Below are positions 1-7,026 of a stretch of DNA of 11,160 bases, in pieces. Positions within the stretch are counted from its first letter, which is position 1. Every line of letters begins with the position of its first letter. A model generated the notes under the pieces. It searched no databases. It was not told the DNA's origin and saw only the letters and a program-made list of their open reading frames with translations. The DNA comes from Streptomyces sp. NRRL WC-3618 (GTDB lineage Bacteria > Actinomycetota > Actinomycetes > Streptomycetales > Streptomycetaceae): contig NZ_LGDW01000459.1 of assembly GCF_001280005.1 (NCBI RefSeq), positions 1 through 11,160 on the forward strand, in the 5' to 3' direction. The position numbers were made by a program, and so were the translations under genes.

Positions 1-1365
1 GCCGTGGGCGTCGGCGAGGGCGGCGGCCAAGGGGGCGTGGGGGTCGGGGGTGGGGTGGGTGAGTTCGTTGAGGTGGCGGTCGTAGAAACCCGTGGTCATA
101 CGCGCCGTCGTGAACTCCTCGTGGCGCAGCGAGCGGACGAGGAGGTCGCGGTTGGTGATCGGGCCGTGGATCGTCGCGCGTTCCAGGGCGCCCGCCAGTT
201 TGCGGAGCGCCTCCGCGCGCGTGGGGGCGTGTACGACGACCTTGGCGAGCATCGGGTCGTAGTGGACGGGGATCATGTCGCCGTCGGCGTACCCGGTGTC
301 CAGGCGGATGTCCGGGGACTGCGGGACCGCCAGGCGGTGCAGGACGCCGGTCTGCGGCGTCCAGCCCTTTGCCGGGTTCTCGGCGTACAGGCGGGCCTCT
401 AACGCGTGGCCACGCGCGCGTGGGCGGTTGTGCGGGAGAGCACCGCCTTCCGCGACACGTATCTGGAGGGCAACGAGGTCGATGCCGAAGACCGCTTCCG
501 TGACCGGGTGTTCGACCTGGAGGCGGGTGTTCATCTCCAGGAAGTGGGCCCTGCCGTCCTCCCCCACGAGGAACTCGACCGTACCGGCGCCCGTGTAGTC
601 GACGGCTCGGGCCGCCCGTACGGCCAGTTTGTGGAGTTCCTCGGTGAGCGCCTCCGAGAGCCCGGGCGCCGGGGACTCCTCGATCACCTTCTGGTGGCGG
701 CGCTGGAGGGAGCAGTCGCGGGTGCCGAGCGTCCACACGGTGCCGTGGGTGTCGGCCAGGACCTGGACCTCGATGTGCCGACCGCCCTCCACATACGGCT
801 CGACGAAGACCTCGCCGTCACCGAAAGCGCTGTGGGCCTCGGCGCGGGCGGCCTCCAACGCCCCGTCCAGTTCGGCTAGTTGACGTACGACGCGCATACC
901 GCGCCCACCACCGCCCGCCGCCGCCTTGACCAGTACCGGCAGGTCGGCCTCGGTGACGCCGGTGAGCGGCTTGAGCCCCATCAGCTGCTTCGCGCGCGTC
1001 TTGGACGCCATCGCCTCGATCACCTCCGGAGACGGGCCGATCCACACGAGTCCCGCGTCGGTCACGGCACGCGCGAAGCCGGCGTTCTCGGAGAGGAAGC
1101 CGTACCCGGGGTGCACGGCGTCCGCGCCCGCCGCGAGCGCCGCCCGAACGATCAGATCGCCGCGCAGATACGTGTCCGCGGAGGCCGCCCCCGGCAGTCG
1201 TACCGTCGCGTCGGCCACGCGCGCGTGGAGGGCGTTCTCGTCGGCGTCCGAGTGCACGGCGACCGTCCGGATGCCCAGCTCACGGCAGGTGCGGAAGATC
1301 CGGCAGGCGATCTCCCCGCGGTTGGCGACGAGCACCGAGCCGATCAATGTTGATTCACCAGGCAC
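1..1365 (-). CDS. Acyl-CoA carboxylase, biotin carboxylase (alpha) subunit, C-terminus outside window
   Basis: This subunit carboxylates biotin with ATP and bicarbonate and passes the carboxyl group to the carboxyltransferase encoded just upstream. In the 455 visible residues I see the N-terminal biotin carboxylase motif VLVANRGEIACRI (11-23), HPGYGFLSEN (85-94), the ATP-grasp glycine loop KAAAGGGGRGMR (147-158), HQKVIEE (224-230) and the catalytic EMNTRLQVEHPVTE (277-290). The biotin carboxylase C-terminal domain follows, with LEARLYAENP at 322-331. The usual C-terminal biotinyl domain (MKM) must lie beyond base 1. I chose the GTG at 1365 because GAGG lies 8 nt upstream. A TTG at 1347, preceded by GGTGA, would give an N-terminus that lines up better with relatives. 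It starts 10 nt after the carboxyltransferase stop, so the two are co-transcribed. The stretch between the first ATP-grasp subdomain and the glycine loop (about 123-146) is shorter than in E. coli AccC. The family call is secure, the substrate is not. Confidence 0.95.
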   Translation of the reverse strand, partial: MPGESTLIGSVLVANRGEIACRIFRTCRELGIRTVAVHSDADENALHARVADATVRLPGAASADTYLRGDLIVRAALAAGADAVHPGYGFLSENAGFARAVTDAGLVWIGPSPEVIEAMASKTRAKQLMGLKPLTGVTEADLPVLVKAAAGGGGRGMRVVRQLAELDGALEAARAEAHSAFGDGEVFVEPYVEGGRHIEVQVLADTHGTVWTLGTRDCSLQRRHQKVIEESPAPGLSEALTEELHKLAVRAARAVDYTGAGTVEFLVGEDGRAHFLEMNTRLQVEHPVTEAVFGIDLVALQIRVAEGGALPHNRPRARGHALEARLYAENPAKGWTPQTGVLHRLAVPQSPDIRLDTGYADGDMIPVHYDPMLAKVVVHAPTRAEALRKLAGALERATIHGPITNRDLLVRSLRHEEFTTARMTTGFYDRHLNELTHPTPDPHAPLAAALADAHG

Positions 1366-1375
1366 TGTTGATTCC

Positions 1376-2980
1376 TCACATTCGGAAGACGCCGAAGCCG
1401 CCGCGGGCGCCCTCGTAGGGCGCCGTGTGGATCGCGGAGAGGCACAGGCCGAGGGCGGTTCGGGTGTCGCGTGGGTCGATGACGCCGTCGTCGTACAGCC
1501 GTCCGGAGAGGAACATGGGGAGCGATTCGGACTCGATCTGCTGCTCGACCATCGCGCGTAGGGCGGCGTCCCCGTCCTCGTCGTACGGCTGTCCCTTGGC
1601 GGCGGCGGACTGGCGGGCGACGATCGACAGCACGCCGGCGAGCTGCTGCGGGCCCATCACCGCCGACTTGGCGCTGGGCCAGGCGAACAGGAAGCGGGGG
1701 TCGTAGGCGCGTCCGCACATGCCGTAGTGCCCGGCGCCGTACGACGCCCCCATGAGGACGGAGAGGTGGGGGACGCGCGAGTTGGAGACCGCGTTGATCA
1801 TCATCGCGCCGTGCTTGATGATGCCGCCCTGCTCGTACTCCTTGCCGACCATGTAGCCGGTGGTGTTGTGGAGGAAGAGGAGCGGGATGTCACGCTGGTT
1901 GGCGAGCTGGATGAACTGGGCGGCCTTCTGCGACTCGGCGCTGAACAGGACCCCCTGGGCGTTGGCGAGGATGCCGACCGGATAGCCGTGCAGGGTCGCC
2001 CAGCCGGTCACCAGGCTGGTCCCGTAGAGGGGCTTGAACTCGTCGAAGTCGGAGGCGTCGACGATGCGGGCGACGACCTCGCGGGGGTCGAAGGGGGTCC
2101 GGAGGTCGCCCGGGACGATCCCCAGCAGCTCCTCCGCGTCGTACGTGGGCGGCTGGACGTCGGCGGGGCTCGGATCGGCGTACGCCTTGCGGTGGCCCAG
2201 GCGGGCGACGACCCGGCGGGCCTGGCGTAGCGCGTCGTGCTCGTCCAGGGCGAAGTAGTCCGCGAGGCCCGACACGCGCGCGTGCATCTCGGCGCCGCCC
2301 AGCGACTCGTCGTCGCTCTCCTCGCCGGTGGCCATCTTGACGAGGGGCGGCCCGCCGAGGAACACCTTGGCGCGCTCCTTGACCATGATCACGTGATCGG
2401 ACATGCCGGGGATGTACGCCCCACCGGCCGTCGAGTTCCCGAACACGACCGCCACCGTCGGTATCCCGGCGGCGGAGAGCCGGGTGAGGTCGCGGAAGAC
2501 CGCTCCCCCGGGGATGAAGATCTCCTTCTGGGACGGGAGATCCGCACCGCCCGACTCGACGAGGCTGACGAGGGGCAGCCGGTTGGCGAACGCGATGTCG
2601 TTGGCGCGCAGCGCCTTCTTCAGGCTCCACGGGTTACTGGCGCCGCCGCGCACGGTCGGATCGTTGGCGGTGATCAGACACTCCACGCCCTCGACGACCC
2701 CGATACCGGTGATCAGGGAAGCCCCTACGGCGTACGCACTCCCCCAGGCCGCGAGCGGCGACAGCTCCAGGAAGGGGGTGTCGGGGTCGAGAAGCAGCTC
2801 GACGCGTTCCCGGGCGAGGAGTTTGCCTCGGGCGCGGTGCCGGGCGATGTACTTCTCCCCGCCGCCCGCGAGGGCCTTCGCGTGTTCGGCGTCGAGGGCG
2901 GCGAGTTTGCCGAGCATGGACTCGCGGTGGGACGCGTACTCCGAGGACGCGGTGTCGAGCGCGGACGCCAGGACCGTCAC
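1376..2980 (-). CDS. Acyl-CoA carboxylase carboxyltransferase (beta) subunit, methylcrotonyl/geranyl-CoA type
   Basis: This 534-residue crotonase-fold carboxyltransferase moves the carboxyl group from biotin to an acyl-CoA. The length is that of methylcrotonyl-CoA (LiuB) and geranyl-CoA (AtuC) carboxylases. Visible motifs are NDPTVRGG (106-113), the N-domain oxyanion region GNSTAGGAYIPGMSD (181-195), and in the C-domain NTTGYMVGKEYEQGGIIKHG (372-391) followed by GASYGAGHYGMCGRAY (411-426). That C-domain block is typical of the branched-chain and isoprenoid enoyl-CoA carboxylases rather than PccB. From memory it resembles AtuC slightly more than LiuB, but I cannot settle this. The GTG start at 2980 has GGAG 8 nt upstream and overlaps the AtuA-like stop by 4 nt (GTGA), indicating translational coupling. 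The reading frame stays open far upstream of this start, but that part is antisense-like shadow inside the AtuA-like gene. Confidence 0.95.
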   Translation of the reverse strand: MTVLASALDTASSEYASHRESMLGKLAALDAEHAKALAGGGEKYIARHRARGKLLARERVELLLDPDTPFLELSPLAAWGSAYAVGASLITGIGVVEGVECLITANDPTVRGGASNPWSLKKALRANDIAFANRLPLVSLVESGGADLPSQKEIFIPGGAVFRDLTRLSAAGIPTVAVVFGNSTAGGAYIPGMSDHVIMVKERAKVFLGGPPLVKMATGEESDDESLGGAEMHARVSGLADYFALDEHDALRQARRVVARLGHRKAYADPSPADVQPPTYDAEELLGIVPGDLRTPFDPREVVARIVDASDFDEFKPLYGTSLVTGWATLHGYPVGILANAQGVLFSAESQKAAQFIQLANQRDIPLLFLHNTTGYMVGKEYEQGGIIKHGAMMINAVSNSRVPHLSVLMGASYGAGHYGMCGRAYDPRFLFAWPSAKSAVMGPQQLAGVLSIVARQSAAAKGQPYDEDGDAALRAMVEQQIESESLPMFLSGRLYDDGVIDPRDTRTALGLCLSAIHTAPYEGARGGFGVFRM

Positions 2981-4704
2981 AGGAGCGTCTCCGGTATGTC
3001 GAGGTGCCGGGAGCGCAGCCATTCGCCGAGCGCCTTGGCCTGCGGATCGAAGCGGTGCTGCGCGGCGACGCCCTCGCCGAGGATGCCCTCGACGGTGAAG
3101 TTGAGGGCGCGCAGGTGCGGGAGGGTGTGTCGTACGACGGTCAACTCGGCTGTCTCCGGGAGCAGTTCGCGGAAGAGGGCGGCGGTGAGGGTGTGGGCGA
3201 GCCAACGCCAGGCGTCGTCCGTACGCACCCAGACACCGACGTTGGCGTCGCCGCCCTTGTCGCCGCTGCGGGCACCGGCGAGGAGGCCGAGGGGCGCGCG
3301 GCGGACAGGGCCGGGCGGCGGGGAGTCGGGCAGCGGGGGCTCTGGCGGCTTGGCCAGTACGAGGGTGTCGTGTGGCGGGGGTACGGGGATCCGGCGCCCG
3401 TCGTCGAGCACGGCCACGTGGCTCACGGCGTCCTGGGGGACGTACGCGGCCTCGAACACCCCGTAGGGGGCGCCCTTTCCGGGGGGCGCCAGGACGTGGA
3501 ACCCGGGGTAGCTGGCGAGGGCGAGTTCGACGGCGGCGCCGCTGAGAGTGCGGCCCACGGTGTGCTGGTCGGGGTCGCGCACGACGAGCCGGAGCAGGGC
3601 GCTGGCGGTCTCCTCGGTGGGGGCGTCGGGGCGATCGGTGCGGGCGAGGGTCCAACTGACGTCGGCGGGGCGGGACTTGGCCGCGTGGAGGGCGGTTTCC
3701 AGTTGGTCCCGGACGAGCGCCGCCTTGGGCTCGATGTCGAGCCCGGTGAGGACGAAGGTGACCTCGTTGCGGAAACCGCCGAGCCGGTTGAGGCCCACTT
3801 TGAGGGTGGGCGGGGGCGCTTCCCCCCGTACGCCGTGGATACGTACCCGGTCGGGCCCGTCCTCGGTGAGGCGGACGGTGTCGAGGCGGGCGGTGACGTC
3901 GGGGCCGGCGTACCGGGCGCCCTGTGTCTCGTACAGGAGTTGCGCGGTGACCGTGCCGAGGTCGACGACGCCGCCGGTGCCGGGGTGCTTGGTGATGACG
4001 CTCGTGCCGTCGGGGTGGATCTCGGCGAGGGGAAAGCCGGGGTGGCGGAGGACGCGGGGGGCTTTCCCGACGTCCTCGGCGTCCAAGTGCTCGGCGAAGA
4101 AGGCATAGTTGCCGCCGGTGGCCTGGGTACCGCACTCCAGCACATGCCCGGCGACGACCGCGCCCGCGAGTTGGTCGTGATCCCCCGGCCCCCAGCCGAA
4201 GTGGGCGGCGGCGGGCCCGGCGACGAGGGCGGCGTCGGTGACGCGGCCGGTGACGACGACGTCCGCGCCCTCGCGCAGACAGGCGGCTATGCCGAAGGCG
4301 CCCAAGTAGGCGTGTGCCGCAAGGCTGTTGGGGTGGTCGGCGGTGAGGTCGTCGCCCTCGACGTGGGCGACGCGGGCCGGGATCCCGAGGCGGGCGGCGA
4401 GTTTCCTGACGTCCGCCGCGAGGCCCGCCGGGTTGAGACCCCCGGCGTTGGTGACGATGCGCACCCCCCGCTCATGGGCGAGACCGAGGCACTCCTCCAA
4501 CTGCCGCAGGAAGGTACGGGCGTACCCGGCCGACGGGTTCTTCGGGTCCCTGAGACGGTCGCGGCCGAGGATGAGCATGGTCAGCTCGGCGAGGTAGTCG
4601 CCGGTGAGGACGTCGAGTTCGCCGCCGGTGAGCATCTCGCGCATGGCGTCGAAACGGTCGCCGTAGAAGCCGGAGGCGTTGCCGATCCGGAGGGGCGCCG
4701 TCAC
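2977..4704 (-). CDS. AtuA-like (DUF1446) acyclic terpene utilization family protein
   Basis: A 575-residue two-domain protein. Residues 4 to about 440 form the DUF1446/AtuA domain (IGNASGFYGDR at 7-17, VTNAGGLNPAG at 84-94, VVTGRVTDAALVAGP at 150-164, LECGTQATGGNY at 189-200). A proline-rich linker (about 452-468) leads to the AtuA C-terminal ferredoxin-fold domain with its hallmark GARSGDKGGDANVGVW (477-492). The family is named for the Pseudomonas acyclic terpene (citronellol/geraniol) pathway and travels with biotin-dependent acyl-CoA carboxylases. Its biochemical role is not established to my knowledge. Here it directly precedes the carboxyltransferase with a 4-nt GTGA overlap and itself overlaps the upstream mini-gene by another GTGA (4701-4704). 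A role in handling or hydrating the branched acyl-CoA is only inference. The start GTG at 4704 follows a GGCGGGG stretch and gives the canonical APLRIGNASGFYGDR N-terminus. Confidence 0.93.
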   Translation of the reverse strand: MTAPLRIGNASGFYGDRFDAMREMLTGGELDVLTGDYLAELTMLILGRDRLRDPKNPSAGYARTFLRQLEECLGLAHERGVRIVTNAGGLNPAGLAADVRKLAARLGIPARVAHVEGDDLTADHPNSLAAHAYLGAFGIAACLREGADVVVTGRVTDAALVAGPAAAHFGWGPGDHDQLAGAVVAGHVLECGTQATGGNYAFFAEHLDAEDVGKAPRVLRHPGFPLAEIHPDGTSVITKHPGTGGVVDLGTVTAQLLYETQGARYAGPDVTARLDTVRLTEDGPDRVRIHGVRGEAPPPTLKVGLNRLGGFRNEVTFVLTGLDIEPKAALVRDQLETALHAAKSRPADVSWTLARTDRPDAPTEETASALLRLVVRDPDQHTVGRTLSGAAVELALASYPGFHVLAPPGKGAPYGVFEAAYVPQDAVSHVAVLDDGRRIPVPPPHDTLVLAKPPEPPLPDSPPPGPVRRAPLGLLAGARSGDKGGDANVGVWVRTDDAWRWLAHTLTAALFRELLPETAELTVVRHTLPHLRALNFTVEGILGEGVAAQHRFDPQAKALGEWLRSRHLDIPETLL

Positions 4705-4970
4705 CGTCGGACCCCGCCCGGTGCGCGGCCGTTGCCCGGCGGGCCCGCGAAGGCCTGGGCGATGTCGAGCCACTGGTCGGCGTCGGCGCCTTCGGCACAC
4801 AGGGCGAGGTCGGCGCGGTGGGCGCGCTGATGGGCGACGGTCCAGGCGGGGGCGGGGGTGTCGAGGGCCCACTGCTCGGTGCCCAACTCGGCGCCCAGCT
4901 GGTCTAGTTGGGCGCCCTCCTGACGCAGGGCGTCGATGACGGCACGCGTATCGGCCGACGGATCGGACAC
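4701..4970 (-). CDS. Internally deleted TIGR03084-like (DinB/MDMPI-fold) protein, 89 aa
   Basis: A short but intact frame with a good start: GTG at 4970, AAGGAAG 7 nt upstream. Residues 1-48 (PSADTRAVIDALRQEG, then TPAPAWTVAHQ) look like the N-terminus of TIGR03084 metal-binding proteins, which are DinB/maleylpyruvate-isomerase-like helical bundles normally about 250-260 aa. Residues 49-89 (RAHRADLALCAEGADADQWL, DIAQAFAGPPGNG) look like their extreme C-terminus. The roughly 170 residues between, with most of the four-helix bundle and other metal-ligand histidines, are missing, yet the frame is kept. The family is recalled from memory, not searched. In other streptomycetes full-length members precede AtuA-like and acyl-CoA carboxylase genes, which fits the position here as the first gene of the operon. 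The product is probably non-catalytic, but its translation may still feed the downstream gene through the GTGA overlap. It could be called a pseudogene. Confidence 0.75.
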   Translation of the reverse strand: MSDPSADTRAVIDALRQEGAQLDQLGAELGTEQWALDTPAPAWTVAHQRAHRADLALCAEGADADQWLDIAQAFAGPPGNGRAPGGVRR

Positions 4971-5110
4971 GAGGCGCTTCCTTTCGGGCACGACGGTGTG
5001 CCGGGCGGGGCGGGCGTGATGCGGCATGTAGCAGCCGCTTGCGGCGAGTTGGGGCGTATGGCGGCGTGCTGCGGTCCGCTTCCGAAGGATGGCAGCGACG
5101 CCAGAAACAA

Positions 5111-5124
5111 GCAAGCATGCTTGC
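5111..5124. promoter_or_regulatory. Perfect 14-bp palindrome, candidate operator of the carboxylase operon
   Basis: GCAAGCATGCTTGC is a perfect dyad with no spacer. It lies in the 277-nt divergent region between the carboxylase operon (start 4970, minus) and the methyltransferase (start 5248, plus), in a small AT-richer patch (5101-5130). Its size and symmetry suit a TetR-type or similar dimeric repressor. On the minus strand a TTGCTT that could be a -35 overlaps its edge, but I see no convincing -10 behind it. No regulator gene for it is in the window. Confidence 0.45.
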
Positions 5125-5247
5125 ATTAATTGGGGGGCGCGCAGCGGTAGGCGGGCCGGTCGGTCAACCCTTCGGCGAACTCCTCGGCCGGCGATTCCGC
5201 CTCGAAATTCAGATGCGTCGCGATAGCAACCGCAGTACGGTCGCCCG

Positions 5248-6057
5248 ATGACTGCCTCAAGCGCCGAAACCGACCAAGGCCGAGCCGCAGACAACGATGA
5301 CCACGCCGATGACGATGACGGCTACTTCGGAGAACCGGTGGCCGCGCGGTACGACGACTCCTCCTCCGAGATGTTCACGCCGGCCGCCATCGAACCGGCC
5401 GCCGACTTCCTGGCCGGCCTGGCAGGCAAGGGCCGGGCCCTCGAACTCGGGGTCGGGACGGGCCGTATCGCGTTGCCGTTGGCGCGGCGCGGGGTCGAGG
5501 TGCACGGGATCGACATGTCCCGGGCGATGGTGGCCCGGATGCGCGCCAAGGAGGGCGGGGACGCGATCGGGGTGACGATCGGGGACTTCTCGACGACGCG
5601 GGCCGAGACGGCCGACGGTGACTTCTCCGTCGGCTACCTCGTCTTCAACACGATCATGAACCTGACCTCACAGGAGGCCCAGGTCGCTTGCTTCCGCAAT
5701 GTCGCGGCGCACCTGGCACCCGGCGGGACCTTCGTCATCGAGGTCGGGCTGCCCAGGCTGCGCAGCCTGCCGCCCGGCCAGAACATCGTGCCGTACCACG
5801 CGGGCCCGACGCGCTGGGCCTTCGACGTGTACGACGTCGCCACCCAGGCGACCAGCTCGAACTACGTCGAGGTGGTGGACGGGCGCGGATCGTACCGGTC
5901 GATTCCCTTCCGGTACGTATGGCCGTCCGAGCTCGATCTGATGGCCCAGCTGGCCGGGATGCGGCTGCGCGAGCGGTGGGAGGGGTGGACTCGGGAGCCG
6001 TTCACGAGCGAGAGCACGAAGCATGTGTCGGTGTGGGAGAAGCCGCCCACCGGCTAG
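5248..6057 (+). CDS. Class I SAM-dependent methyltransferase
   Basis: A 269-residue soluble Rossmann-fold methyltransferase. The SAM-binding motif I is ALELGVGTGRI (64-74), followed by the acidic ribose-binding loop HGIDMS (86-91), IGDFST (111-116) and the strand-4 region FSVGYLVFNTIMNL (126-139). HLAPGGTFVIEV (155-166) is the usual post-motif. Residues 40-63 (S-E-M-F-T-P-A-A) match the N-terminal cap of many actinobacterial small-molecule methyltransferases. The first 26 residues are an acidic tail rich in Asp that precedes the fold and is probably disordered. The ATG at 5248 has only a weak Shine-Dalgarno sequence. The acceptor substrate cannot be read from the sequence. The gene is divergent from the carboxylase operon and convergent, with an 18-nt gap, on the next gene, so no operon partner is visible. 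Confidence 0.9.
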   Translation: MTASSAETDQGRAADNDDHADDDDGYFGEPVAARYDDSSSEMFTPAAIEPAADFLAGLAGKGRALELGVGTGRIALPLARRGVEVHGIDMSRAMVARMRAKEGGDAIGVTIGDFSTTRAETADGDFSVGYLVFNTIMNLTSQEAQVACFRNVAAHLAPGGTFVIEVGLPRLRSLPPGQNIVPYHAGPTRWAFDVYDVATQATSSNYVEVVDGRGSYRSIPFRYVWPSELDLMAQLAGMRLRERWEGWTREPFTSESTKHVSVWEKPPTG

Positions 6058-6075
6058 GTTCCCCCTTTGCTCCGC

Positions 6076-6615
6076 TCAGTCCGCGTCGACGGACCTGGAC
6101 AGAGCGTCGGCGATCATACGGGTGGCGAAGTCGGGGTCCTCGGTGATGCGGTTGATGTGTTCCGCGAGCAGGAAAGCGGTGGCCTCCAGGGGAGTCATCT
6201 CCGCCTCGGTCCAGTCTCCGTACTGCTTGCGCCACAGGTTGGGGCTCAGACCGGTGCCGGCGGCGACGACCAGGCCGGCCATGGTGGGGATCACCTCGGG
6301 GCTGACACTCTTCGGCATCATGCGCATCGTGGCCACGAGGGTGGGGACCACGTACTCGATGACGTCCTTCTCGTGTTCCTCGTGGGCCTTCCGCAGCCAG
6401 GTCATGAACATGTAGATGAGCGTGCAGGCGCCGTCCAACAGGTCGTTGGCCCCCTTGGGGCCCAGCGACGCGGCGAACTGGTCCATCAGCTTGCGCTGTT
6501 CGGGATCGACCCCGGTCTTGCCGTCGTGAACGCTCTTGAGCTGAGAGTCGATCACCATGAGCGCCGCGCCCACATCACCGACGGGAGCGTGCTGGGGATC
6601 GCAGGGCGATGTCAC
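6076..6615 (-). CDS. Hypothetical helical protein, 179 aa
   Basis: I do not recognise a family. The start is clear: GTG at 6615 with GGAGG six nt upstream (SD inside 6616-6629). The frame shows normal actinobacterial codon use. The sequence reads as mainly alpha-helical. It has a moderately hydrophobic segment around LLDGACTLIYMFMTWL, then a charged helix RKAHEEHEKD and a VVPTLVATMRMM helix, a small Gly-rich turn (VVAAGTG) and a conserved-looking NLWRKQYGDW. The C-terminal part is LEATAFLLAEHINRI followed by a short acidic tail. There is no signal peptide, cysteine cluster or nucleotide-binding motif. It is monocistronic and convergent with the methyltransferase, and its leader carries a hairpin (6634-6648, GCTGCG-TTG-CGCAGC) just upstream of the SD. 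It could be a cytoplasmic helical scaffold or small-molecule binding protein, but nothing supports a specific role. Confidence 0.8.
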   Translation of the reverse strand: MTSPCDPQHAPVGDVGAALMVIDSQLKSVHDGKTGVDPEQRKLMDQFAASLGPKGANDLLDGACTLIYMFMTWLRKAHEEHEKDVIEYVVPTLVATMRMMPKSVSPEVIPTMAGLVVAAGTGLSPNLWRKQYGDWTEAEMTPLEATAFLLAEHINRITEDPDFATRMIADALSRSVDAD

Positions 6616-6654
6616 AGAATTCCTCCTCGTACGGCTGCGTTGCGCAGCACGGCA

Positions 6655-6667
6655 TGTACGTACAGTA
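6655..6667 (-). promoter_or_regulatory. Palindrome TGTACGTACA overlapping a possible -10 of the hypothetical gene
   Basis: A perfect 10-bp dyad (6655-6664) overlaps TACTGT (minus strand, 6667-6662), which fits TAnnnT and would place transcription start about 40 nt before the GTG at 6615. The matching -35 (AGTGCA, 16-bp spacer) is poor, so this is a weak call for a promoter with an overlapping repressor site. Confidence 0.3.
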
Positions 6668-6837
6668 AACGGCCAAGGGTACGTGCACTGGCGGTTTGCC
6701 ACCTTTACGGCGACCGCTGCGGAATGCCGGACGGGCCGTGTGAAACCCCGTCAACCCGGCCCGACCGGATGATCGGCACATCCCGCACGCCAGGAGAACC
6801 TCACACCTCTCACGGAACGTGAAGCCGCCTGGCTTCA

Positions 6838-6862
6838 GTCTGCGAACGTTTCTGTCTGCGAA
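6838..6862 (+). repeat. Direct repeat of GTCTGCGAA, 16-bp period
   Basis: Two exact 9-bp copies at 6838-6846 and 6854-6862 end 14 bp upstream of the -35 box of the GH62 promoter. Position and spacing (about 1.5 helical turns) suit an activator or repressor site. The binding factor is unknown. Confidence 0.4.
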
Positions 6863-6876
6863 TTTTGTGAGAGGTA

Positions 6877-6904
6877 TTGACGCTGATCACTGGATCCTTA
6901 TCAT
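6877..6904 (+). promoter_or_regulatory. Vegetative-type promoter for the left GH62 gene
   Basis: TTGACG (6877-6882), 16-bp spacer, TATCAT (6899-6904). This matches the housekeeping sigma consensus of streptomycetes well. Start of transcription would be near 6911, leaving a leader of about 115 nt before the ATG at 7027. Confidence 0.65.
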
Positions 6905-7026
6905 CCAATTGCTCGACACTTCGACCCTTGTTCGGCATATCGGACACGAGGGCCCCACCACACCGCCCCCGGGCAGCCCTTGACGGGCTGAACCGGAGTC
7001 GCTTGCTCAAGGATGACGAGGTCCTG

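Larger units (their letters stand above)
6616..7026. other. 411-nt divergent intergenic region
   Basis: No credible coding frame. From left to right it holds the SD and leader hairpin of the minus-strand gene, a TGTACGTACA palindrome (6655-6664), two small inverted repeats (6810-6822 TCACG-GAA-CGTGA and 6820-6837 TGAAGCC-GCCT-GGCTTCA) and a 16-bp-period direct repeat of GTCTGCGAA (6838-6862). The GH62 promoter (6877-6904) follows, then a leader hairpin CAGCCC-TTGAC-GGGCTG (6974-6990). The part from about 6840 to 6935 is clearly more AT-rich than the genes on either side. Confidence 0.7.

Noticed and set aside
2981..4135. Upstream extension of the carboxyltransferase frame to 4135
   Set aside because: The extra residues are low-complexity Arg/Pro/Gly-rich sequence in a wrong frame of the AtuA-like gene, while the GTG at 2980 has an RBS and a family-like N-terminus.
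3004..4830. 608-codon plus-strand frame opposite the AtuA-like gene
   Set aside because: Composition is typical of antisense frames in high-GC genes (Gly/Val/Glu runs) and the minus strand carries a clear protein family.
5128..5247. Minus-strand peptide end (FEAESPAEEFAEGLTDRPAY, stop at 5128-5130) as remnant of a regulator gene
   Set aside because: It looks like a possible protein C-terminus, but no start or domain motif supports it and it lies in a promoter region.
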